Positions 50,994-59,147 of a stretch of DNA of 64,000 nt are shown here, in pieces. A program made the translations under genes and the position numbers. This DNA comes from Kitasatospora sp. MAA19 (GTDB lineage Bacteria; Actinomycetota; Actinomycetes; Streptomycetales; Streptomycetaceae), in contig NZ_JARXYZ010000021.1 in the NCBI RefSeq assembly GCF_029894125.1, positions 78,655 to 142,654 on the forward strand, read 5' to 3'. Position 1 is the first letter of the stretch, and each line of letters begins with the position of its first letter. Below the pieces are notes generated by a model. The model was not told where the DNA came from. It searched no databases and saw only the letters and a program-made list of their open reading frames with translations.

Positions 50994-52607
50994 ATGTCGA
51001 GTACCGAGGCACCGTTCGGTGGTACGCCGGAGCTGTGCGAGTCCTATGAGGCCTGCGCGCGGGAGACCCGGCGGTTCTGGCTGCCGCTGTGGACCGCGGG
51101 CGAGGTCCTGCCCGCCGCGGTCCGGCCCCACCTGCGTGCCGTGCACGGCTTCGCCGTGCGGACCGATCGCATCGCCGACGAGGGCGCGCCGGCCGAGCGC
51201 GCGGGGCGGATCGCCCGCTGGCGCGCCGACACGCTGGCGGAGGTGCGGTCCGGGCGCAGTGACCACCCGTTGCGGCGGGCGTTCGTGGACACGGTACGGC
51301 GGTGGGACCTGGACCGCGCGGTGTTGGCGGAGTTCCTCGACGCGATCCAGGCCGACTGCGTCCGCCCGCCGGCCTTCGACACCTTCGCGGACCAGCGGCG
51401 CTACCTGCGGGGGGTCTCGGGGACGGTCTTCGAGTTGTCGACCCCGCTGCTGGAGCCCCGCGGGCCGGAGGCCTCGCGGTTGGCGTCACTGCTGGGCGAG
51501 GCGGGCCAGCTGGCGGACATCTTCGAGGACCTGCCGATCGACCTCGCGGCGGGCCGGTGCTACCTGCCGGGCTCGGACCTGCGGCGGCTGGGCCTGGACG
51601 TCGCCGACCTGCGGCGCGGCGAGCCGCGCGAGGCGCTGGACGCCCTCGTGGGCGTCCAACTCGACCGCTGGCGCGAGCTGTTGGAGCAGGCGGCGCCGGC
51701 GGCCGGGATGGTGGCCCCGGCGAACCAGCCCTTCCTGCACACTCTGTTGCTCGGTGCACAACTGCACTTCGACGAGGTCACGCTCCTGCGAGCGCGGGTA
51801 CTGGTCGACGGCCTGGAGCCGCTGACGCCGACCGGGACCGCCCGGCGCCAGGCCCCGCGCGAACTCGGACCGGTGCCCGACCACGTCGCCGTGATCATGG
51901 ACGGCAACCGGCGGTGGGCCGAACTGCGCGGCCTGTCGGCCGTCGAGGGCCACCACGCCGGCGAGCGGGCGGCGATGCGGCTGGTCAACGCCGCCCTGCG
52001 GCTGGGCATCCGGCACTTGAGCGTCTACGCGTTCTCCACCGAGAACTGGGACCGTTCCGGGGAGGAACTGGCCGCCCTGTTCGACTCCATGGCCGACGGG
52101 ATCACCAGGGGCGTCGAGTGGCTGCACGAGCTCGGCGTACGGGTGCGGTGGTGCGGGCGCCGCGACCGGATCGATCCTTCGCTGGCGGCCGCGCTGGCGG
52201 TGGTCGAGAGCATGACGTCCGACAACGACGTGCTGTCCCTGACCCTCTGCCTCGACTACGGCGGCCGGGACGAGTTGGTCACCGCGGCCCGCGCGCTGGC
52301 CGCCGAGGCGGCCGCGGGGACGCTCCGGCCCGAGGACATCGGCCCGGCCGACATCGCCCGGAACCTGTACGCGCCCGGTCTGCCGGACGTCGACCTGCTG
52401 ATCCGCACCTCCGGTGAGCAGCGGATCAGCAACTTCCTGCCCTGGCAGCTCGCTTACGCCGAGTTCGTGTTCCAGCCCGTCCCCTGGCCCGACTTCGGCC
52501 TGCGCCACCTGCTGGACGCCGTCGCCGAGTACGCCGGCCGGCAGCGCCGGTTCGGCGGTGGCGTCCCCGGCCCGGCCCGTGCGCCGGAGCCGGCCCAAGC
52601 CGAGTGA
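50994..52607 (+). CDS. Fusion of squalene/phytoene-synthase-like domain with cis-prenyltransferase (UppS-like)
   Basis: A 537-residue two-domain isoprenoid protein. Residues about 1-285 match the squalene/phytoene synthase fold, with first Asp motif Asp58-x3-Asp62 (TDRIADE) and second motif Asp179-x3-Asp183 (DLPIDLAAGRCYLP) both intact. Residues about 295-520 are a full cis-prenyltransferase: MDGNRRWA (Asp303), HHAGERAA, SVYAFSTENWDRS, RTSGEQRISNFLPWQLAYAEF. Separate enzymes would respectively couple prenyl diphosphates head-to-head and elongate isopentenyl units in Z configuration. Both active sites look competent, so it may make and then condense a Z-prenyl diphosphate. ATG 50994 follows an AGGG-rich stretch; a longer frame from 50937 is less likely. 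No terpene gene neighbours are seen. Confidence 0.82.
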   Translation: MSSTEAPFGGTPELCESYEACARETRRFWLPLWTAGEVLPAAVRPHLRAVHGFAVRTDRIADEGAPAERAGRIARWRADTLAEVRSGRSDHPLRRAFVDTVRRWDLDRAVLAEFLDAIQADCVRPPAFDTFADQRRYLRGVSGTVFELSTPLLEPRGPEASRLASLLGEAGQLADIFEDLPIDLAAGRCYLPGSDLRRLGLDVADLRRGEPREALDALVGVQLDRWRELLEQAAPAAGMVAPANQPFLHTLLLGAQLHFDEVTLLRARVLVDGLEPLTPTGTARRQAPRELGPVPDHVAVIMDGNRRWAELRGLSAVEGHHAGERAAMRLVNAALRLGIRHLSVYAFSTENWDRSGEELAALFDSMADGITRGVEWLHELGVRVRWCGRRDRIDPSLAAALAVVESMTSDNDVLSLTLCLDYGGRDELVTAARALAAEAAAGTLRPEDIGPADIARNLYAPGLPDVDLLIRTSGEQRISNFLPWQLAYAEFVFQPVPWPDFGLRHLLDAVAEYAGRQRRFGGGVPGPARAPEPAQAE

Positions 52608-52624
52608 GCCCGGGGCCGGCTCGC

Positions 52625-52708
52625 GGTTCACTACTCGTGGTTCACTGCTCGTGGTTCACTACTCGCGGTCACTTCTCGCGGTTCCCTGCTCGCGGTTCCC
52701 TGCTTGGG
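52625..52708. repeat. 14-base tandem repeat (about six units)
   Basis: Imperfect direct repeats of GGTTCACTACTCGT-like units run from just after the prenyltransferase gene into the 3' end of the minus-strand Tat-protein gene, whose stop lies inside the array. Units vary at two to four positions, and one is one base short. Confidence 0.75.
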
Positions 52709-53362
52709 CGGGGTGTACCGGCCTTCGGCGGTCACGTGCGCCAGCACGGTGTCGGCGGTGAACGCGGCTTCGCCGAAGGCGCTCGCGAACGCCTCCAGCG
52801 CCTCGCCGCTCGGGCGCAGCGGCGCCCCGCTGAGGCGGAGCGTGAGCGGCCGGCCCGGCGGCGCCGGGTCCGCGGCGAGGGCGCCCTCGGTCAGTCCGCA
52901 CCGGAAGACCGACCGCATGCCGACGTCGACCCCGTTGACCACGCAGGTCCCGAACGCCTGGCCGTCCTGCAGGGTGCCGTTCAGGCTGGTGACCTGCAAC
53001 CGGACGGTCGGCGTGCGCACCGTCACGCCGCCGTCGAGGAGGCCGTTGCCCTGCGCCTGCGGAAGGTCGGTCGGCGACGGGTCGCCCGCTCCGGACCTCA
53101 GCGGGAAGCGCAGCGCCACCCCCTGGGAGTCCTTGACGAGTCGGGCGGGAGCGATGGCTTCGACCGTCGCTTCGAACCGGTCGAGCTGGGCCTGGGCCTG
53201 CGGGGTCCAGCGGATCTCGACCCAGCCGTCGGAGATCGTGCCCCACGTGTCGTCGTCGTTCGGGGTGGCATCGGCCGCCGACCCCGTGAAACGGGCCAGC
53301 AAGGGGGCGGCCAGGGCGCCGCTCAGGACAGTTCGTCGCGTCGTGCTCATGCTGCGCGTCAT
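52631..53362 (-). CDS. Tat-exported protein of unknown function
   Basis: A 243-residue protein with a twin-arginine signal (STTRRTVLSGALAAPLLARF). The mature part (about 35-220) is a soluble, beta-rich domain without recognised catalytic motifs; it has two Cys (GTCVVNGVD, FRCGLTE) and repeated references to hydrophobic strands, which could suit a lipid- or carbohydrate-binding role. The last 20 or so residues (SREPREVTASSEPR) are encoded by the 14-base tandem repeat and look like a recent addition to the C-terminus. ATG 53362 has GAGGA just upstream; ATG 53350 is the alternative. It is convergent with the prenyltransferase fusion. Confidence 0.7.
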   Translation of the reverse strand: MTRSMSTTRRTVLSGALAAPLLARFTGSAADATPNDDDTWGTISDGWVEIRWTPQAQAQLDRFEATVEAIAPARLVKDSQGVALRFPLRSGAGDPSPTDLPQAQGNGLLDGGVTVRTPTVRLQVTSLNGTLQDGQAFGTCVVNGVDVGMRSVFRCGLTEGALAADPAPPGRPLTLRLSGAPLRPSGEALEAFASAFGEAAFTADTVLAHVTAEGRYTPPKQGTASREPREVTASSEPRAVNHE

Positions 53363-53504
53363 CCTTCCTCAGGCCGTCACACACGGCCCCGGGAGGATCA
53401 TCCGGCGGCCCGTGCGCCCAGGCCACGAGGGAGGTCTCAAACCACCCGAAAGAGGGACGACCGACCCTCCAGAGATCCGACCCCCGCAGAATTCTGACGT
53501 GGCG

Positions 53505-54818
53505 TCAGACCGTCACGGGCCGACGGGCCGCCGCCGTGAGCGCCGCCGCGATCCCGGCGACGCTCGCGGCGTCGTGGGCGGCGGTGCGCGGCACCAGCAG
53601 ATCGGGCCGGAGGCCGGTCGGGGCGTGGTCCCGGGCCAGCCGGGCCCGGCCGCCTCCGGTCACGTTGAGCAGTACGGGCGCCGCGGTGTCGATCCGCCCG
53701 GTCCGGACGGCCTCCCCGAGTGCGGCGAGCGCGACCCCGGCGGCCGGTTCGATGTCGTTCCCCTCCAGTTCGCGGAAGGTGTCCATCGCCACCAGGGCCG
53801 ACGCCCGGTCGGCGGTGAGGACCTGCCCGGCGCTCTGCGTCAGCGCCTCGCGGAGCCCGCCGCGCACGTCGTACGGCGGGCGCCGGTTGGTCAGTTCAGG
53901 CGCGAACGCCCGGGTGGTGGCGAGTCGTTCGTCCTCTTCGGACGCGCACTCCCACGGGCGCTCGCCGGTCCGCCAGGCCCGGTGGACCGGGGCGTACGCG
54001 TCGTTCTGCGCCAGGATCAGCTGCGGCAGCGGGCCGGGGCGACATCGCAGCCGCAGCGCGGCCTCGTGCGCCGCGATGGCGCCGGCCCCGCTGCCGATGG
54101 CCTGCACGTAGTAGGCCGGCAGTCGCCCCATCTCCTCGGCGGCGGCGAGCAGGACGGTGCCCAGGCCGTCGCGGCGGCCGACGTTCCGGGTGCCGCCCTC
54201 CGGGGTGAACCCGGGCAGCGCGGCGAGCGCGTCGCCGAGGGCGATCGCCTCGGCGTAGTCCGCCCCCTCGACGGCGACCAGGCGCACCCACGGCGAGTCC
54301 GGGGTGCGGGTGCGCAGCCGGGGCAGCGCGCAGGCGGGCACCACGATGACCACCGGCACCCGGTGGCGCGCGCAGAGTTCGGCGAACGCGGCGGCGGTGT
54401 TGCCCGCGGAGGCGACCACCAGGGTGCCGGCGTCCTCCGGGATCCGGCCGAGGACGGTGGCGGCCTCCAACTCCTTGAAGGTGCCGGTCGTCAGGTCGCC
54501 ACCGCGTTCCGGCCAGTAGCCGTTGAAGGCGATCCACAACTCGTCCAGGCCGAGCGCGGCGGCCAGCCGTTCGCTGCGGTAGACCGCCGTCCGGCCGGTG
54601 CCGGCCAGGGTGCGCCGCACCGGCAGCCAGTGGCGGTAGCGGAAGACCCCGCCCGCGGTGGGGTCGGGGATGAAATCGGCGGTCCGGTAGTCGGTCCGCC
54701 AGAGCCCGGGCTCGTGCGGCCGCGCGCAGCCGAGGGTCAGGCCGTCGTCGGCCTGGTGGTGCCCGCAGGCGGAGCAGACCAGGCGGTAGTGGGGCGCAGG
54801 GGTCGGATCGCCGTACAT
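53505..54818 (-). CDS. Cysteate synthase-like PLP enzyme
   Basis: A 437-residue fold type II PLP enzyme of the threonine synthase branch. It matches archaeal cysteate synthase, which makes L-cysteate from O-phosphoserine and sulfite: an N-terminal Cys-x2-Cys zinc-type start (CSACG), the GFNGYWPE-like AFNGYWPERGG, PLP lysine Lys115 in TGTFKELEA, phosphate loop ASAGNTAAAF, PEGGTRNVGRRDG, GSGAGAIAAHEAALRL and TNRRPPY. It is the left-most gene of cluster II, in the same direction as the adjacent mbtH. Cysteate as a building block is the direct prediction; a related beta-replacement giving another beta-substituted alanine is possible. Confidence 0.8.
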   Translation of the reverse strand: MYGDPTPAPHYRLVCSACGHHQADDGLTLGCARPHEPGLWRTDYRTADFIPDPTAGGVFRYRHWLPVRRTLAGTGRTAVYRSERLAAALGLDELWIAFNGYWPERGGDLTTGTFKELEAATVLGRIPEDAGTLVVASAGNTAAAFAELCARHRVPVVIVVPACALPRLRTRTPDSPWVRLVAVEGADYAEAIALGDALAALPGFTPEGGTRNVGRRDGLGTVLLAAAEEMGRLPAYYVQAIGSGAGAIAAHEAALRLRCRPGPLPQLILAQNDAYAPVHRAWRTGERPWECASEEDERLATTRAFAPELTNRRPPYDVRGGLREALTQSAGQVLTADRASALVAMDTFRELEGNDIEPAAGVALAALGEAVRTGRIDTAAPVLLNVTGGGRARLARDHAPTGLRPDLLVPRTAAHDAASVAGIAAALTAAARRPVTV

Positions 54819-54890
54819 GGTGCGGGTTCGCTCCCGGTCTGGTCGGTGCGTCGGGGGTCCCGCCGGGCGAGCCGGCCTCCCGGGGCCGGC

Positions 54891-54924
54891 GCACGTCGCG
54901 CGGGGTCGGCCCCGCGCGACGTGC
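54891..54924. terminator. Perfect 15-bp hairpin between mbtH and cysteate synthase genes
   Basis: Arms GCACGTCGCGCGGGG (54891-54905) and CCCCGCGCGACGTGC (54910-54924) are exact reverse complements with a TCGG loop. It lies 129 bases after the mbtH stop and 73 bases before the next start on the minus strand, so it may terminate or attenuate transcription between these genes. Flanking DNA is rich in CGGGGCCGG repeats. Confidence 0.6.
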
Positions 54925-55052
54925 GGGGCCGGCGGGTGTTCAGGGCCGGGCGTGCGGGGCCGGAGGGTGTGCGGGCCGGGCATGCCCGCGCGGACCGCGC
55001 CGCACGGGCGGGCCCGGCCGCCCGCACGGACCGGCCCCGCAGCGGCCGCCGG

Positions 55053-55259
55053 TCAGCCCATCGAGCGGATGAGGCTCGCGGGCCGCATGTCGGTCCAGGT
55101 GTTCTCCACGTGGTCCAGGCACTCCTGGCGGCCGGCCGGGCCGTACGTGGTGGTCCAGCCCGCGGGCACCTCCGCGAAGACGGGCCAGAGGGAGTGCTGG
55201 CCCTCCTCGTTGACCAGGACCAGGTAGGTGCCCTCGGTGTCCTCGAACGGGTTCGTCAT
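55053..55259 (-). CDS. mbtH: MbtH-family NRPS accessory protein (cluster II)
   Basis: A 68-residue MbtH protein with the full signature: NPFEDTEGTYLVLVNEEGQ, SLWPVFAEVPAGWTT, CLDHVENTWTDMRP. It differs clearly from the cluster I copy, supporting two independent NRPS clusters. ATG 55259 has GAGGAAA 6 bases upstream. It is divergent from hpgT, with 500 bases between, and probably assists the cluster II NRPS that runs off the right edge. Confidence 0.94.
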   Translation of the reverse strand: MTNPFEDTEGTYLVLVNEEGQHSLWPVFAEVPAGWTTTYGPAGRQECLDHVENTWTDMRPASLIRSMG

Positions 55260-55337
55260 CGGTGTTTCCTCTCATGGACGGCCGCCGGGGGATGCGCTGA
55301 TCGACCGTCGGCAGACGGCGGCCAGTGCCTGTCGCGG

Positions 55338-55401
55338 CCGGTGGTTACGGTGACCGGTGGTTACGGTGACCGGTGCTTGCGGTGGCCGGTGCTTGCGGTT
55401 G
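55338..55401. repeat. 16-base tandem repeat, four units
   Basis: Four direct units of CCGGTGGTTACGGTGA-like sequence; the first two are identical and the last two share CCGGTGCTTGCGGT. The array is non-coding and lies about 80 bases upstream of the mbtH start, so it could affect its promoter. Confidence 0.75.
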
Positions 55402-55641
55402 CTCGCGGTGGCCCGGCCGGCTGCGCGCCTCACCTGCGCTCGGATCGTGCGCGGGCGGGAGGACCCGGCCTGCCCCGCCCCGGCCGTGGAGGCGGCGGAG
55501 CCCCGGGCACGGCGCACTCGCGGCTCATGAGCTTCAAGGACGGGACGGAACAGAAGATCGCCGGAATGCTAACGCAAGATGAATTCACCACTCGTCGGCA
55601 TGCGACAGATCCGGGATTACGCGCTTTCGACTAAGCCTCGG

Positions 55642-55671
55642 TTGTCACGGACTGAAGACTGTGACTAGCCT
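55642..55671 (+). promoter_or_regulatory. Promoter of hpgT-dpgABCD
   Basis: A -35 box TTGTCA (55642-55647) and a -10 box TAGCCT (55666-55671) are 18 bases apart, matching streptomycete housekeeping promoters. Transcription would start near 55678 and read into hpgT and the dpg genes. Confidence 0.5.
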
Positions 55672-55759
55672 GCAGCCCGCGACGCATCGAACGCAAGAGT
55701 ATGCGATGCCGACCCCCGTCAGCAGAGTGCTGAACTCCGCACAGCCCAGAAGGACGAAT

Positions 55760-57103
55760 GTGGTGAACGGCCGACCCGCCCCGAGCGTGGTCACGGAACT
55801 TGAACTGTCGGGCCTTCACGATTCCCTCACCGCACCGGTCAGTGAATCGATGAACTTCCTCAACGAGATCGCCCAGCGGTTCCCGGACGCGATATCCCTG
55901 GCCGCCGGAAGACCCTTCGAGGGCTTCTTCGACCCGGCCGACGTCCACCGCTATTTCGACGTCTACCGCGAGCACCTCACCACCCGGCTGGGCGGCGACG
56001 AGGCCGCCGTCCGGCAGACCCTGCTCCAGTACGGGCGCACCAAGGGCATCATCCACGAGCTGATCGCCGAGCACCTGCGGGTGGACGAGGGCATCACCGC
56101 GGACCCGCAGGCCCTGGTCGTCACGGTCGGCTGCCAGGAGGCGCTCTACCTGACGCTGCGCGCACTGCGCCGCACCGACCGGGACGTCCTGCTGGCCGTG
56201 ACGCCCAGCTACGTGGGCGCGCACGGCGCCGCCCGGCTGGCCGACATGCGGGTCCTGCCGGTCCGGGAGTCGGCCGAGGGCATCGACCTGACGGACCTCT
56301 CCGCCCAGGTGGCGCGGGCCCGCGCGGCCGGTCTCAACCCCCGGGCCTGCTACGTCATCCCGGACTTCGCCAACCCGAGCGGGCTCAGACTGAGCCTGGA
56401 GGCCCGCCGACGGCTGCTGGAGATCGCCGCCGAGGAGGACCTCCTGATCCTGGAGGACAACCCGTACGGCCTGTTCGGGGATCCGGGCGGCCCACCGACC
56501 GTCAAAGCCCTGGACACCACCGCCCGGGTCGTCTACCTGGGATCCTTCGCGAAGACCGGCCTGCCCGGCGCCCGGGTCGGCTACGTGCTCGCGGACCAGC
56601 GGGTGGCCGGCACGGACGGCACCCTGGCCGACCAGCTGGCCAAGATCAAGAGCATGCTGACGGTCAACACCTCGCCGATCGCCCAGGCCGTCATCGGCGG
56701 CAAGCTGCTGGCCCACCAGGGCAGCCTGCGGGCGGCCAACGTGCGGGAGACCGCGCACTACCGGGCGAACCTCGCGCACGTCCTGTCCGGCCTGGAACGA
56801 CGCTTCGGCCGCGCCGCCGGCACCTCCCCGGACGGCGCGGGCGGCCACCCCTCGGGCGTCTCCTGGAACGTCCCCGCGGGCGGGTTCTTCCTGCTGCTCA
56901 CCGTCCCGTTCCCGGCCGGCGACGAGCTGCTGGAGGTCAGCGCCGAGAAGTTCCGGGTGCTCTGGACCCCGGTGCACCACTTCTACGCCGACGCGCAGCC
57001 CCGCAACGTCATGCGGCTGTCCTTCAGCCACCTCCGGCCGGAGGAAATCGAAGAAGGCCTGAACCGGCTCGCGGACTTCATCCGTTACTGCTGTCGGGAT
57101 TGA
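55760..57103 (+). CDS. hpgT: Hydroxyphenylglycine aminotransferase
   Basis: A 447-residue fold type I PLP aminotransferase that converts 3,5-dihydroxyphenylglyoxylate (and 4-hydroxyphenylglyoxylate) to the phenylglycine. PLP lysine Lys265 is in GSFAKTGLPGARVGY, and YVIPDFANPSGLRL and EDNPYGLFG are typical of HpgT/PgaT. GTG 55760 (or 55763) is preferred because AGAAGGA lies 5-8 bases upstream; ATG 55706 would add 18 residues with a poorer site. It heads the dpg operon, which is the normal context, and no p-hydroxymandelate genes are seen, so its main product here should be Dpg. Confidence 0.88.
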   Translation: MVNGRPAPSVVTELELSGLHDSLTAPVSESMNFLNEIAQRFPDAISLAAGRPFEGFFDPADVHRYFDVYREHLTTRLGGDEAAVRQTLLQYGRTKGIIHELIAEHLRVDEGITADPQALVVTVGCQEALYLTLRALRRTDRDVLLAVTPSYVGAHGAARLADMRVLPVRESAEGIDLTDLSAQVARARAAGLNPRACYVIPDFANPSGLRLSLEARRRLLEIAAEEDLLILEDNPYGLFGDPGGPPTVKALDTTARVVYLGSFAKTGLPGARVGYVLADQRVAGTDGTLADQLAKIKSMLTVNTSPIAQAVIGGKLLAHQGSLRAANVRETAHYRANLAHVLSGLERRFGRAAGTSPDGAGGHPSGVSWNVPAGGFFLLLTVPFPAGDELLEVSAEKFRVLWTPVHHFYADAQPRNVMRLSFSHLRPEEIEEGLNRLADFIRYCCRD

Positions 57104-57190
57104 CGGATCCACGACGGAATGAACCGGCCCGCGCGTTCCGTACGTTACGTCCAGAGGGCGGCCCACAAGCCGAACAGAAACGGGGAGACC

Positions 57191-57262
57191 GTGACACCCA
57201 TCGACCTTTACGCGCCAATACCGCGAAACAGGCCGAGTTACCGGGACCGGATGTACCGATGA
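57191..57262 (+). CDS. Possible 23-codon leader ORF coupled to dpgA
   Basis: GTG 57191 preceded by GGGGAG (3 bases away, rather close) opens a 23-residue frame, beginning MTPIDLYAPIPRN and ending SYRDRMYR, whose TGA overlaps the dpgA ATG (ATGA at 57259-57262). The 155-base gap between hpgT and dpgA has no other gene, and the dpgA ATG itself lacks a good ribosome site, so translation of this leader could deliver ribosomes to dpgA. Codons are less GC-biased than in the neighbours, so it may be a chance frame. Confidence 0.3.
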   Translation: MTPIDLYAPIPRNRPSYRDRMYR

Positions 57263-58395
57263 CGACCACCGCGACCGATCCGGCCCGGATCATCGGAGTC
57301 GGTACCGCCGTTCCGGCGAATTCCTATTCCCAGCAGGAAATCCTGGACATCTTCGCCGTCCGGGATCCCCGGGTGCGCTCCCTGTTTCTCAACAGTGCGA
57401 TCGAGCGCCGCTATCTGACCCTGCCGCCCGAGGGACCCGACGGCTCCCGGGTCATGGAGGTCCAGGGCGAACTGCTCGCCAAGCACAAGGCGCAGGCCGT
57501 GGACATGGGCGTCCGCGCCGTCCAGGCGTGCCTCAAGGAGGCCGGTGCGGACCTCGCCGACATCGGCTACGTCTGCTGCGTCACCACCACCGGCTTCCTC
57601 ACCCCGGGCCTGAGCGCACTGGTCATCCGCGAGCTCGGCATCGACCCGCACACCAGCCGCCTGGACGTGGTCGGAATGGGCTGCAACGCCGGGCTCAACG
57701 CGCTCAACGCCGTCAACGGCTGGGCACGCGCCAACCCCGGCCGGCTGGCCCTGATGGTCTGCGCCGAGGCGTGCTCCGCCGCCTACGTCTTCGACGGCAC
57801 CATGCGGACCTCCGTGGTGAACAGCCTCTTCGGGGACGGCTCGGCCGCCGTCGCCCTGGTCGCCGGCGAGACGGCCGGGGTCGGGGTCGGGGCCCATGAC
57901 GGGGCCCGGGTTCCCGGAGGAGCCGGCGCTCCCGGCGAGGCGCCCGCCGCCGAAGGCCCGCAACTCCTGAAGTTCTCCAGCTACATCATCACCGACGCGA
58001 TCGACGCGATGCGCTACGACTGGGACGACGAGCAGGAGCGGTTCAGCTTCTTCCTCGACCCGCACGTGCCCTACGTGGTCGGTGCCCACGCCGAACTCGT
58101 CGTCGACCGGCTGCTCGACGGCACCGGCCTGCGCCGCAGCGACATCGACCACTGGCTGGTGCACTCCGGCGGCAAGAAGGTCATCGACGCCGTCGGCGTC
58201 AACCTGGGCCTGACCCGGCACGACCTCCGGCACACCACCAGCGTGCTGCGGGACTACGGCAACCTCTCCAGCGGCTCGTTCCTCTTCTCCTACCAACGGC
58301 TGCTGGAGGAGCAGGTGGCGCAGCCCGGCGACCACGGCGTGCTGATGACCATGGGCCCGGGATCCACCATCGAGACGGCGCTGGCCCGCTGGTAG
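57259..58395 (+). CDS. dpgA: 3,5-dihydroxyphenylacetyl-CoA synthase, type III PKS
   Basis: A 378-residue chalcone-synthase-like enzyme that joins four malonyl-CoA units to form 3,5-dihydroxyphenylacetyl-CoA, the first step of Dpg synthesis. The catalytic Cys142 in VGMGCNAGLNAL, the His in WLVHSGGKKVID and Asn in RDYGNLSSGS form the family triad. A Gly/Ala-rich insertion (about residues 213-238) lies in a surface loop before LLKFSSY. ATG 57259 is chosen because homology to the family begins here. It is followed by dpgB after 32 bases. Confidence 0.93.
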   Translation: MTTTATDPARIIGVGTAVPANSYSQQEILDIFAVRDPRVRSLFLNSAIERRYLTLPPEGPDGSRVMEVQGELLAKHKAQAVDMGVRAVQACLKEAGADLADIGYVCCVTTTGFLTPGLSALVIRELGIDPHTSRLDVVGMGCNAGLNALNAVNGWARANPGRLALMVCAEACSAAYVFDGTMRTSVVNSLFGDGSAAVALVAGETAGVGVGAHDGARVPGGAGAPGEAPAAEGPQLLKFSSYIITDAIDAMRYDWDDEQERFSFFLDPHVPYVVGAHAELVVDRLLDGTGLRRSDIDHWLVHSGGKKVIDAVGVNLGLTRHDLRHTTSVLRDYGNLSSGSFLFSYQRLLEEQVAQPGDHGVLMTMGPGSTIETALARW

Positions 58396-58427
58396 CCGTC
58401 CGCACCGAGCAGGAAGACCACACCACC

Positions 58428-59147
58428 ATGACCCACACCCCAGAGCCGCTGCTCATCGACGGCGGCCGACCGCTCTCCCCCGAGACCGTGCAGGCCCTCA
58501 ACGCGCTCTGCGACCGGGCCGAGGACGCCGACGGCCACGCCCCGGTGGTACTCCGGGTCTCCGGCGCACCCACCGGCCCGACGGCCACCCCGCCGCTGCC
58601 CCTGGTCAACAAGTGGGAGCGCGCGCTGCGCCGCCTGGAGCGCCTGGACCGGCCGACCGTCGCCCTGGTCGGCGGCGACACCGGCGGCGACTGCGGCGGC
58701 ACCGCCGTGGAGGCGCTGCTCGCCACCGACTACCGCATCGCCCACCCGGCCACCCGGCTGCTGCCGCCCGCCGGCCCGGACGGCGTCTGGCCCGGCATGG
58801 CCCTGCACCGGCTCGCCAACCAGGCCGGTGCCGCCGCGACCCGCCAGGTCGCCCTGTTCGGCACCGCCGTCCCGACCTGGCAGGCGCTGACCATGCACCT
58901 GTTGGACGAGCTCGCCGACGACCCGGCGGCCGCCCTGGCCGACGCCGCCGACCTGCTCGCCGCGGCCGGGCCCGGACTGTCGATCCGCCGCCAGCTGATG
59001 CTCGACGCCACCACCACCGGCCACGAGGAGGCCCTGGGCCGGCACCTGGCGGCCTGCGACCGGGTGCTGCGCCGGGCCGCCGCCGAGGCCGCCACCGGGG
59101 CTGTCGACCCGGCTCCCGTCGAGGCCCCCGTCGAGGCCGTCGTATGA
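58428..59147 (+). CDS. dpgB: Dpg biosynthesis enoyl-CoA hydratase-like protein DpgB
   Basis: A 239-residue crotonase-fold protein that assists DpgA in releasing and aromatising the tetraketide (dehydration steps). The sequence is divergent from catalytic crotonases, as usual for DpgB, with GDTGGDCGGTAVEALLATDYRIAHP forming the CoA-binding/oxyanion region in part. The Ala-rich C-terminus overlaps the dpgC start (ATGA, 59144-59147). AGGAAG lies upstream of ATG 58428. Confidence 0.9.
   Translation: MTHTPEPLLIDGGRPLSPETVQALNALCDRAEDADGHAPVVLRVSGAPTGPTATPPLPLVNKWERALRRLERLDRPTVALVGGDTGGDCGGTAVEALLATDYRIAHPATRLLPPAGPDGVWPGMALHRLANQAGAAATRQVALFGTAVPTWQALTMHLLDELADDPAAALADAADLLAAAGPGLSIRRQLMLDATTTGHEEALGRHLAACDRVLRRAAAEAATGAVDPAPVEAPVEAVV

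Larger units (their letters stand above)
55260..55759. promoter_or_regulatory. Divergent control region of cluster II
   Basis: About 500 bases between mbtH and hpgT with no convincing gene. The left part holds a 16-base tandem repeat (55338-55401). The part from about 55540 is AT-richer than the surroundings and contains a good promoter for hpgT at 55642-55671. GTG 55661 lies in this promoter and cannot be a start. A GAATTCACC word at about 55580 recurs about 240 bases before the cluster II NRPS start (about 61489). Confidence 0.5.
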
